5,501 nt of DNA from Aquificales bacterium. Lineage in GTDB: Bacteria; Aquificota; Aquificia; Aquificales; Aquificaceae. A program made the translations under genes and the position numbers. Positions 1 to 5,501 of the stretch are shown here, piece by piece (the stretch's first letter is position 1; each line of letters opens with the position of its first letter). The notes below the pieces were generated by a model. That model ran no database searches. It had not been told where the DNA came from and saw nothing but the letters and a program-made list of their open reading frames with translations. Where the stretch lies: positions 1 through 5,501 of the forward strand of contig WFWF01000005.1 in NCBI GenBank assembly GCA_015491275.1, written 5' to 3'.

Positions 1-42
1 ATTAACAATAATACATCCTTCAAAGAAGGGATCAATACTTGA
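1..42 (+). CDS. Possible 3' end of an upstream gene (partial)
   Basis: Reading from base 1, a frame is open to a TGA at 40-42 and would encode a 13-residue tail ending KEGINT. The stop overlaps the TTG at 39-41 as TTGA, the same kind of stop/start overlap as the ATGA between the second and third genes of this cluster. That makes an upstream operon member ending here plausible. The tail is far too short to assign to a family. A second frame, open to 181, competes with this one for being the true upstream gene; only sequence to the left can decide between them. Confidence 0.35.
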   Translation: MNNNTSFKEGINT

Positions 43-181
43 AAATGAAAATCAACCAACTGTTGAAGAAAGGCAGATCAATACTGGCGGGCAGGGAGAA
101 GGAAGCGGAGCTCCTTCTGGCTCACCTGCTGAAAACACACCCCCATCAACTACTTCTCCTGAAGGAAAGGGAAATAAGTAA
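2..181 (+). other. Second open frame overlapping the start of prmC
   Basis: This frame is open from the left edge to a TAA at 179-181, overlapping the first 45 or so codons of prmC in a different register. Its product would be hydrophilic, then rich in Gly, Pro, Ser and Thr over its last 30 residues (for example GSGAPSGSPAENTPPSTTS), like a disordered C-terminal tail. The prmC frame here uses CTG for 6 of 12 Leu codons, against 3 of about 21 in the rest of the gene. The third-position G falls on the first position of this second frame, giving many G-first codons as real genes have. It may be the tail of an upstream gene or a chance opening. Confidence 0.25.
25..30 (+). promoter_or_regulatory. 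Shine-Dalgarno-like GAAGGG before prmC
   Basis: GAAGGG lies 8 nt before the TTG at 39 and 14 nt before the ATG at 45. The spacing favours the TTG as start, while codon preference favours the ATG. The two choices differ by only two residues (MK). Confidence 0.4.
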
Positions 182-866
182 AGAAGTGGAAAGGACCTTC
201 TTAGAAGGAATATCCTTTTTAGAAAAAGGTATGCCCCTTCAGTATATCACCGGTGAAGTTTATTTTATGAATGTAAAATTAAAGACGGAAGAAGGTGTTT
301 TTATACCGAGACCCGAAACGGAACTCCTTGTTGAAAGGATACTGGAGATCCTTCCGGAGGATTTTGAAGGCAAAGGTCTTGATATAGGAGGGGGTACTGG
401 ATGTATAAGCATAGCACTGCTTAAAGAGAGGAAAAATCTTGTTATGTATTCAACTGATATAAATGAAAGGGCTGTTGAGCTTATGAAAATAAACAGTCGG
501 ATAAATGAAGTCTCGGAGAGATTTTTTCCAGAGTACGGAGACCTACTCGGACCTTTCAAAAATATGAAATTTGACTTCATAGTATCAAATCCGCCCTACA
601 TACCTTACAGGAGATGGCACTACCTGGATGAAAGTGTTAAAAAGGAAGGATTCTTGTCCCTCATAGGTGGAAGGGAAGGGACGGAATTTTATAAAAGATT
701 AGCAAAGGAAGTTGTTGATGTGCTTGATGATAACGGATTCATAGCCTTTGAGATAGGACACGATCAGGGGAAAAGGGTTAAGGACATTTTGGAAAGGGAA
801 GGATTTAAGGTAAAAATATTCAGAGATTTCAATAACCAAGATAGAGTGGTTATAGGATGGAAATAA
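39..866 (+). CDS. prmC: Peptide chain release factor N5-glutamine methyltransferase
   Basis: This cytoplasmic SAM-dependent enzyme methylates the Gln of the GGQ motif in release factors RF1 and RF2, improving termination. The 275 residues match the usual family length. The helical N-terminal domain carries the typical EAELLLAHLL (residues 22-31) and QYITG (68-72). It is followed by PRPETELLVE (90-99), the SAM-binding loop DIGGGTGCISIAL (115-127, usually D-L-G-T-G-S-G), acidic D140, the catalytic NPPY (184-187), GGREGTEFY (210-218), FEIG (237-240) and a closing QDRVVIG. All hallmarks are present, so the assignment is secure. The start is either TTG 39 (well-spaced GAAGGG, TTGA overlap) or ATG 45. 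The first 45 codons are unusually rich in CTG and overlap another open frame. The stop overlaps the next gene by 10 bp, implying co-transcription. Confidence 0.96.
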   Translation: MKMKINQLLKKGRSILAGREKEAELLLAHLLKTHPHQLLLLKEREISKEVERTFLEGISFLEKGMPLQYITGEVYFMNVKLKTEEGVFIPRPETELLVERILEILPEDFEGKGLDIGGGTGCISIALLKERKNLVMYSTDINERAVELMKINSRINEVSERFFPEYGDLLGPFKNMKFDFIVSNPPYIPYRRWHYLDESVKKEGFLSLIGGREGTEFYKRLAKEVVDVLDDNGFIAFEIGHDQGKRVKDILEREGFKVKIFRDFNNQDRVVIGWK

Positions 867-2080
867 TAGGCTTTATAACGGGTATAATCTTTTTTATAAT
901 TCTTGAAGGCTTCTTTGCGGGGTCGGAGATAGCCCTGCTTTCCGCGGATAAAAACAGATTGAAGGCTATAGTAAAGAAAAATAAATCCTCTTATGTGAAA
1001 AGCTTTCTTGATCACCCAGAAGAGTATATAACCCTAACCATGCTCGGATATACGATAAGCATAGTATTCGCAGCCACCCTCTACACATTAGCACTTATAA
1101 GATTAGCTTACTACTTTCCGACCCTGAAAGGATTTGAAACCCTGTTGGCGGAAAGCCTTGTTATATTCACCATAATATTCGGAGAGATAATACCCAAAAG
1201 CGTTTTCCACCATTATGCTGATAAGATAATAGTGCCCAGCCTTTTTATCCTCAGCAAACTGCGAATACCGGTTAAACCTCTATTGTACCTTGCAAAGTTG
1301 ATAAGCAGAATAATATCAAGAAGGCTATTTAAAGAATCTTCCTACTCAATTAGAAGAGAAGATATACTTGATCTCCTCAGGGAAGAGTCAACCCTTAAAG
1401 AGTATGAGTCCATGCTTGTGTCCAACATAATCTCTTTCAAGACGAGAAGGGTAGGAGAAATAGTTAAGCCCCTTTATGAGATAGTCATGATTGCGGAAAA
1501 TGCAAATGTGAAACAGGCAATTGAGAAGATAAAAAAGAGCGGTTACTCAAGAATACCCGTTTACAGGGTAAGGGTTGATGATATAGTAGGATATGTAAGT
1601 GCCTATGACTTAATAGGAAGGGACAAGAACGAACCCATAAAAAAGGTGTTAAGACCCATACTTTTTATATCGGAATTTACCCCCCTTCCAGAAGTTATAA
1701 AGCTCTTTAAGGAAAGAAGGGAACATATAGCGGTGGTGGTTGATGAGAGGGGCGTAATACTCGGTATAGTCACCCTTGAAGATATACTTAAGGAGATCAT
1801 AGGTAACATACTTGATGAAAAGACAAGGGAAGATATCCCTATAAAGGAAATAGGACCCAACAAGTGGAAGGTTGAGGGAAGGCTTGAAATAAATGAACTT
1901 GTAAGGACGACAGGTATTAAAATACCCGAAGGGAGTTACAGTACTGTGGGAGGTTTTATTACCTATATGTTTGGAAGAATTCCCAAAAAGGGGGAGGAAT
2001 TAAATTATAAAAACTATAGGTTCAAAGTGCTTGATAGCGATGGTAGAAAGGTAAAAAAGGTAATAGTTGAAAAGTTATGA
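857..2080 (+). CDS. CNNM/CorC-type (HlyC) transporter with CBS pair
   Basis: This is an inner-membrane protein of the DUF21/CNNM - CBS - CorC_HlyC family. Members are linked to Mg2+/Co2+ export or homeostasis; older annotations call them hemolysins. The 407 residues have the full architecture. The N-terminal CNNM domain (about 1-190) has a first membrane helix over 3-21, then EGFFAGSEIALLS (17-29), a hydrophobic segment with GYTISIVFAATL (64-75), and another ending in the signature FGEIIPKSV (108-116). A cytoplasmic CBS pair follows (about 200-255 and 265-320; SRIPVY at 231-236, GIVTLEDIL at 303-311). The C-terminal CorC_HlyC domain (about 325-405) contains YSTVGGFI and GRIPKKGE. The ATG start lies inside the last codons of prmC, and the stop shares an ATGA with radC, pointing to translational coupling at both ends. 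The transported ion cannot be read from the sequence, so no gene symbol is given. Confidence 0.94.
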   Translation: MEIIGFITGIIFFIILEGFFAGSEIALLSADKNRLKAIVKKNKSSYVKSFLDHPEEYITLTMLGYTISIVFAATLYTLALIRLAYYFPTLKGFETLLAESLVIFTIIFGEIIPKSVFHHYADKIIVPSLFILSKLRIPVKPLLYLAKLISRIISRRLFKESSYSIRREDILDLLREESTLKEYESMLVSNIISFKTRRVGEIVKPLYEIVMIAENANVKQAIEKIKKSGYSRIPVYRVRVDDIVGYVSAYDLIGRDKNEPIKKVLRPILFISEFTPLPEVIKLFKERREHIAVVVDERGVILGIVTLEDILKEIIGNILDEKTREDIPIKEIGPNKWKVEGRLEINELVRTTGIKIPEGSYSTVGGFITYMFGRIPKKGEELNYKNYRFKVLDSDGRKVKKVIVEKL

Positions 2081-2754
2081 AATACGAGTACAGATCTATT
2101 AAAGAAATCCCGGAAGATTTAAGACCAAGGGAAAAGATGTGGAAATACGGACCTTCCAATCTTTCCGATGTGGAGCTTATAGCCATACTACTCGGCTCAG
2201 GGACAAAAGGTGAAGATGTAATATCTCTTTCAAGAAAGATAAGCAAGATGGGATGGCAAACCTTAAAAGACATTAGCCTTAAAGAGCTTGCATCCATAAA
2301 GGGAATAGGAAAGGTCAAGGCATCTCAGATAAAAGCCCTTATAGAACTTGCAGAAAGGATAAACAACCCTTTCGGAGATACATACATAAGGTCTCCCGAT
2401 GAAGCATACAAGGTGGTCAGGGATTATTACGATGGCAGAAAGGAAGTGCTCGTAGCCCTATACCTTGATATAAATTACAGGCTTATGGATAGAGAAGTTA
2501 TAGCGGTAGGTAGTATGAACAGGGTCTTCTCCCAACCAAAGGATATACTCTATAAGGCGGTATCAACGGGATCCTACGGTATTATAATGGCTCACAATCA
2601 CCCTCGGGCGGAGGATCTGAAGCCATCAAAGGAAGATATAAAGTTTACTTCAAGGGTTAAAGAAGCTTGTAACTTACTCGGTTTTGAGCTTGTTGATCAT
2701 ATTATTTTCAACGAAAAACATTTTATATCCATGAAAAGTCTCAATCTGATATAA
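2077..2754 (+). CDS. radC: RadC family protein (UPF0758, JAMM/MPN+ domain)
   Basis: The protein has 225 residues, typical for RadC. The N-terminal UPF0758 domain has RPREKMWKYG (16-25), LSDVELIAILLGSGTKG (29-45) and a helix-hairpin-helix DNA-binding segment, LASIKGIGKVKASQIKAL (71-88). The C-terminal JAMM-like domain has HNHP (173-176), S184 and D187 as probable zinc ligands and active-site residues, with E140 a candidate for the upstream Glu. The usual HNHPSGDPxPSxxD is here HNHP-RAEDLKP-SKED: the SG is replaced and one residue is added, giving eight residues rather than seven between the second His and the Ser. The family was named for a supposed DNA-repair role that was later withdrawn; its biochemical function is not settled. 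The ATG lies within the stop of the preceding gene (ATGA). The 3' end overlaps the convergent hydrolase gene by 14 bp. Confidence 0.94.
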   Translation: MKYEYRSIKEIPEDLRPREKMWKYGPSNLSDVELIAILLGSGTKGEDVISLSRKISKMGWQTLKDISLKELASIKGIGKVKASQIKALIELAERINNPFGDTYIRSPDEAYKVVRDYYDGRKEVLVALYLDINYRLMDREVIAVGSMNRVFSQPKDILYKAVSTGSYGIIMAHNHPRAEDLKPSKEDIKFTSRVKEACNLLGFELVDHIIFNEKHFISMKSLNLI

Positions 2755-3589
2755 GATCATTAAGAATTTTTAGAATCTCCTTTCTCAAAAGTGGATCCGC
2801 CAAGGATTCTATATGTTCCGCATCGGTTATAAACACATACTTTTTCCAGTCCACCTTCTCTGAGAGTAAAAGGGTGTGGGTATAAGGTATTACGCTGTCT
2901 TCCTTCCCGTGTATAAATATTATGGGAACGGGTTTTACCTTCTCTATCCACTTGAGGGGACTGTAATAGTTATCAAAAAACCAAGGTACAAATAAGGAAA
3001 AAGGATACAAAAGAAAGAAAGATCTCAGTCTGTCCCTTACTATCAGCCTGTAGTCCGCAAAAGGACTGTCCACAATAAGGGCTCTTATACTCTCTTTATA
3101 CTCACTGTTTGCAGTGCAGTATATGGAAACAGCTCCCCCCAAGCTCTGTCCGAACAGTATGAGATTTTTACTTCTACCTATCTCATAAGCCTTTTCTATG
3201 GCTGAAAGTCCGTCCTCATGGATTCCCCAAAAGCTCGGCTTACCTTCTGATTTGCCGTACCCTCTGTAGTCAAACATGAACACATCGTAACCGTCCTCCA
3301 ACAACCAATAAACATAACCTATGTAGGTGCTTATATTTTCCGCATTACCGTGGAAATGAACAACAACTCCTTTGGGCTTTTCCATTTTTGAAAAAATGTA
3401 CCATCCGTGAAGTCTTATCCCGTCTTTACTTTCAAAATAAACATCCTTCTTCTCAATAACATCTATAAGCGGGTTCGGATAATACCTTTTATCAGGATAG
3501 AAGAAAAAGGAAGAGCATGAAATAAGGCTAAAAATAAACAAGAGTCCCCAAATTAACTTCCCAACTCTCACTATCTCCTTTAATACCAT
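2741..3589 (-). CDS. Predicted lipoprotein alpha/beta hydrolase (Bem46/COG1073-like)
   Basis: This is a 282-residue serine hydrolase of the alpha/beta fold. The oxyanion-loop motif HFHGNAEN is at 78-85, FDYRGYGKSEG at 106-116, the nucleophile elbow GQSLGG at 147-152 (S149), and the probable acid D231 (HGKEDSVIP) and base H259 (DAEHIES) complete the triad. The N-terminus is a lipoprotein signal: basic residues, a hydrophobic stretch, then LISC (22-25), so Cys25 should be lipidated. Residue +2 is Ser rather than Asp, which by the enterobacterial rule would favour the outer membrane. The substrate is unknown; an acyl ester is a reasonable guess. The start is ambiguous. ATG 3589 gives a 62 bp overlap with the upstream gene. 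GTG 3571 also keeps the signal peptide, but the AAGGAG at 3580-3575 sits only 3 nt before it. It is the last gene of the minus-strand cluster. Confidence 0.9.
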   Translation of the reverse strand: MVLKEIVRVGKLIWGLLFIFSLISCSSFFFYPDKRYYPNPLIDVIEKKDVYFESKDGIRLHGWYIFSKMEKPKGVVVHFHGNAENISTYIGYVYWLLEDGYDVFMFDYRGYGKSEGKPSFWGIHEDGLSAIEKAYEIGRSKNLILFGQSLGGAVSIYCTANSEYKESIRALIVDSPFADYRLIVRDRLRSFFLLYPFSLFVPWFFDNYYSPLKWIEKVKPVPIIFIHGKEDSVIPYTHTLLLSEKVDWKKYVFITDAEHIESLADPLLRKEILKILNDLISD

Positions 3590-5282
3590 AATTTCCGTAA
3601 GCCCTTAACCCGAGATTTCTTGCAACGGATATATTCAAGGCAATTTCCATATTACCATATCCGGCAGATCTTTTATCGCTAAATTCAGTACCTCCCCTGA
3701 GGGAAAGTAGGAAAGATGCCAAGTTTCCTTGTTTAAGTATTCCTCCGTGACCGCCAGCGGAAAGGGAAGGATCAACCGCGGATACATATATTTCTGGAAG
3801 TAAAAAGAAAGAAACACCCAGCACATCAAAGGTGTAACCTCCACCTGTATTAATATAGGGACCGTATTTTACACCCCTTCTCTCAACACCGAAATCAACC
3901 TTCCAGGAGACAGGCTTTACAACCTTACTTACAGGCTCAAGGGAAACTATCCTTATACCTTTCCACCTCTGTAGCCACAACCTGCGTGAAGTCTCCTCAT
4001 ATCTGAACACAAATTCTGAAAACACGATCTCCGAATTTCTTCTGTAGCCCCCGATCGGATCAAGAAGATCATGGTAAGCGGGTCTGTAGGAAAATTCTAA
4101 GTAGCCACCGCTTTTATATCCGTAAGATACGGATATACGCTGTGAGTCATGAGAGAGGTGTGGAGGTACTGCATTTTCTACATTTACAGAAGTCTTTGCC
4201 TTTTCCTTACTTCTCTTTCTCAAAGCCTCAAGGAATTTCCTTTTGTAGTCCTTTCTTTTTACAGATCCCCTGTAATAAAGAAACCTTATATACAGAGATG
4301 CGAATTCGTAAAATACCGCATCTTTGCCCTCAGGTAAATCAACCTTACCTCTTGCCCACCTTTTTATTGTCTCAATATCATCATCGTCCATATTTTTCGC
4401 CATGGCGTTAAGCCTTCTAAGGAGGGAAGGTTCATATCTTATACCTTTTACCAAGTCCCTGCTTACAATAACCTTCAATGTATCAACAGGAATAACCCAA
4501 AAGGTTTTAACTTCCAATCTATCAGTAGGATCAGCAAAATTAAGCAAATAAAAGACATTGGTTGAACAGTTCTCCTGAAAGAAGTAGTAATAGGCATAGG
4601 TATCCTTAAGTTCAAAAAGATGAAGTTTTAACATATATAGATTCTCTTCAGATATATCTATATCATACTCCCACAGATCCCTGCCTTCTATGGCGGAGTA
4701 CTCCCTTATTTTAATATAATAGGGAGCTATCGTATAGTAACCTTTGTAAAAACCGAAGATCCCCTTAAAGGCGTAAAAGGGACCGAAAGTCTCCCCCGTA
4801 AATGCCGCATAGTTTACTATATATGAGGTTACATCCCTCTCCCTGCCGTAAATCCTGAGGAAGGTGTGTCCGAACATTGAGGCGGGACTGTTTATATGTG
4901 AATCCGCAAAAACTATACTTAAATTATTACCCTTAACCTCCTCAAGGAATTCCTCCACTTCCTTACATTTTACATTTACATCCAAGGAAAGATACTTTTG
5001 AAGAAAGTAAGCCCGTGCTGGGTACTTACATGCAATAAAAGGGTTCTTTTGCAATACCTTTATAAAGGTAAGAAGTTCATCCTTCGGATCCCTTTTACCT
5101 CGTGGACTTACAAAGAATTCCGGATCGTCTATCTTACTCTCCTCACCCTCATACTCAAGAAGCAAAAGCCATAAAGGATGATTGTAAAGCTTCCTTTTTT
5201 CCGCTATATCCGTAAAGGGGGGACTCCCGAAAAGGGAAGTCCCCGTAAGAAGCAGGAATATGAATAGTTTAAAGAGAAGCAA
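3528..5282 (-). CDS. DUF4105 (Lnb-N-like) protein with C-terminal outer-membrane barrel
   Basis: The 584-residue protein starts with a signal peptide (hydrophobic 2-18, likely cleavage near FGS at 18-20). A periplasmic DUF4105 domain follows, with CKYPAR (85-90), a possible C85-C106 disulfide, SPASMFGHTFLRI (132-144) and QENCSTN (236-242). H139 and C239 are in the His-then-Cys order of permuted NlpC/P60-like enzymes and are the likely catalytic pair. A Lys/Arg-rich linker spans about 341-363. Residues about 380-584 alternate polar and aromatic residues in some 10-12 candidate strands and end in LVYF, the C-terminal Phe typical of outer-membrane barrels. The family (PF13387) is, as I recall, now linked to lipoprotein N-acylation in Bacteroides (Lnb); that role here is only inferred. 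The start is TTG: an in-frame TAA lies three codons upstream, and later starts would lose the signal peptide. The start lies inside the DUF3015 gene, with no clear ribosome site, so coupling is likely. Confidence 0.88.
   Translation of the reverse strand: MLLFKLFIFLLLTGTSLFGSPPFTDIAEKRKLYNHPLWLLLLEYEGEESKIDDPEFFVSPRGKRDPKDELLTFIKVLQKNPFIACKYPARAYFLQKYLSLDVNVKCKEVEEFLEEVKGNNLSIVFADSHINSPASMFGHTFLRIYGRERDVTSYIVNYAAFTGETFGPFYAFKGIFGFYKGYYTIAPYYIKIREYSAIEGRDLWEYDIDISEENLYMLKLHLFELKDTYAYYYFFQENCSTNVFYLLNFADPTDRLEVKTFWVIPVDTLKVIVSRDLVKGIRYEPSLLRRLNAMAKNMDDDDIETIKRWARGKVDLPEGKDAVFYEFASLYIRFLYYRGSVKRKDYKRKFLEALRKRSKEKAKTSVNVENAVPPHLSHDSQRISVSYGYKSGGYLEFSYRPAYHDLLDPIGGYRRNSEIVFSEFVFRYEETSRRLWLQRWKGIRIVSLEPVSKVVKPVSWKVDFGVERRGVKYGPYINTGGGYTFDVLGVSFFLLPEIYVSAVDPSLSAGGHGGILKQGNLASFLLSLRGGTEFSDKRSAGYGNMEIALNISVARNLGLRAYGNYGIKGDSESWEVNLGTLVYF
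5219..5244 (-). other. GC-rich hairpin in the signal-peptide codons
   Basis: In the minus-strand transcript, GGGGACT pairs perfectly with AGTCCCC. Inside it CCC pairs with GGG around a five-base UUUUC loop, with one bulged base: 10 pairs in total. It spans codons 13-22 of the DUF4105 gene, about 38-63 nt after its TTG start. No run of U follows on either strand, so it is not an intrinsic terminator. It could slow ribosomes at the signal peptide or tune expression of this gene against the DUF3015 gene, or be a by-product of Gly/Pro/Ser codons. Confidence 0.5.
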
Positions 5283-5501
5283 TTCTGTTTATAACTTCGT
5301 TAGGTGTTACATCCTCAGAATAAAAGATGTTATCAAAGTTATTCTTGAGCTTTGTGTAAAACTTTCCCCTTTCTGAAGAAGGAACATTCATAAGATCCGC
5401 AAGGGTTTCAAGATATTTACCCTCTCCGCGGGCTATATCCTCTGCAAGCTCATCCATATTGTTATAAACGAACTTCTCTAATCTTTCGTTCTTAACAAAG
5501 C
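5269..5501 (-). CDS. DUF3015 family protein, C-terminal part
   Basis: Only the last 76 residues are in the window; the frame stays open to the right edge, so the start lies outside. The segment matches the C-terminal half of DUF3015 as I know it: FVYNNMDELAEDIARGEG, then YLETLADLMNVP, FYTKLKNNFDNIF and SEDVTPNEVINRI. An internal ATG at 5457 would give a 62-residue product but cuts through the conserved FVxxNMDxLAxDIARG block, so it is not the start. Full family members are about 150 residues with a signal peptide and are presumed periplasmic or surface proteins; no biochemical function is established. The stop (TAA, 5271-5269) lies 14 bp inside the DUF4105 gene, so the two are surely in one transcript. 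I recall the two families as neighbours in proteobacteria such as Pseudomonas, which would support a shared role. Confidence 0.85.
   Translation of the reverse strand, partial: FVKNERLEKFVYNNMDELAEDIARGEGKYLETLADLMNVPSSERGKFYTKLKNNFDNIFYSEDVTPNEVINRIASL

Noticed and set aside
15..32. Small inverted repeat ATCCTT...AAGGGAT around the prmC ribosome site
   Set aside because: Only four to six pairs with a bulge; too weak to call a regulatory hairpin.
2735..2790. Bidirectional terminator at the convergent junction
   Set aside because: I found only a four-pair stem (ATCT/AGAT) and AT-rich coding sequence, with no stem plus U tract.
3635..3844. Minus-strand frame inside the DUF4105 gene in another register
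   Set aside because: The barrel-encoding frame here is continuous to its Phe stop, and the alternative product shows no family resemblance.
4142..4551. Open plus-strand frames opposite the DUF4105 gene
   Set aside because: They lie antisense to a well-supported reading frame, show no recognisable motif or ribosome site, and encode Ser/Phe/Pro/Leu-rich strings typical of antisense frames.
5219..5244. Intrinsic terminator between the DUF3015 and DUF4105 genes
   Set aside because: The stem is good but no U run follows on either strand, and it lies inside coding sequence.
5269..5457. A complete 62-residue gene starting at the ATG at 5457
   Set aside because: The frame is open past this ATG to the window edge, and the conserved DUF3015 block begins before it, so this is an internal Met.

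Overview
The window is almost wholly coding and looks like a stretch of a thermophilic Gram-negative chromosome, most likely of the Aquificota (phylum-level inference only). The signs are AT-leaning DNA, heavy use of ATA for Ile and AGA/AGG for Arg, Lys/Glu/Ile-rich proteins, very compact gene packing with overlapping starts and stops, and a non-ATG start. An outer membrane is implied by a predicted lipoprotein and by a protein that ends in a beta-barrel-like domain with a C-terminal Phe. No intergenic stretch is longer than a few bases, and I see no tRNA, rRNA, CRISPR array, insertion sequence or intrinsic terminator.

Left half, plus strand: a tightly overlapped cluster prmC (release-factor glutamine methyltransferase) - CNNM/CorC-type membrane transporter with CBS domains - radC (JAMM/MPN+ protein). 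The first junction overlaps by 10 bp and the second is an ATGA. An unidentified upstream gene probably ends at or inside the start of prmC. Two frames are open from the left edge. One stops at 42, forming a TTGA with a possible TTG start of prmC. The other runs to 181 and encodes a Gly/Pro/Ser/Thr-rich tail.

Right half, minus strand (read right to left): the end of a DUF3015 protein, then a DUF4105 (Lnb-N-like) protein with a signal peptide, a His/Cys-bearing periplasmic domain and a C-terminal barrel, then a predicted lipoprotein alpha/beta hydrolase. All three overlap (14 bp and about 62 bp), so they are probably one operon for an envelope function. This is the least understood and most interesting part: a probably exported small protein, an outer-membrane-anchored putative acyl-transfer or hydrolase enzyme, and a lipid-anchored serine hydrolase.

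The two clusters converge and their last genes, radC and the hydrolase, overlap tail to tail by 14 bp with no visible terminator between them. The plus-strand cluster is housekeeping or cytoplasmic and inner-membrane in character, the minus-strand one is extracytoplasmic, and nothing suggests they work together.
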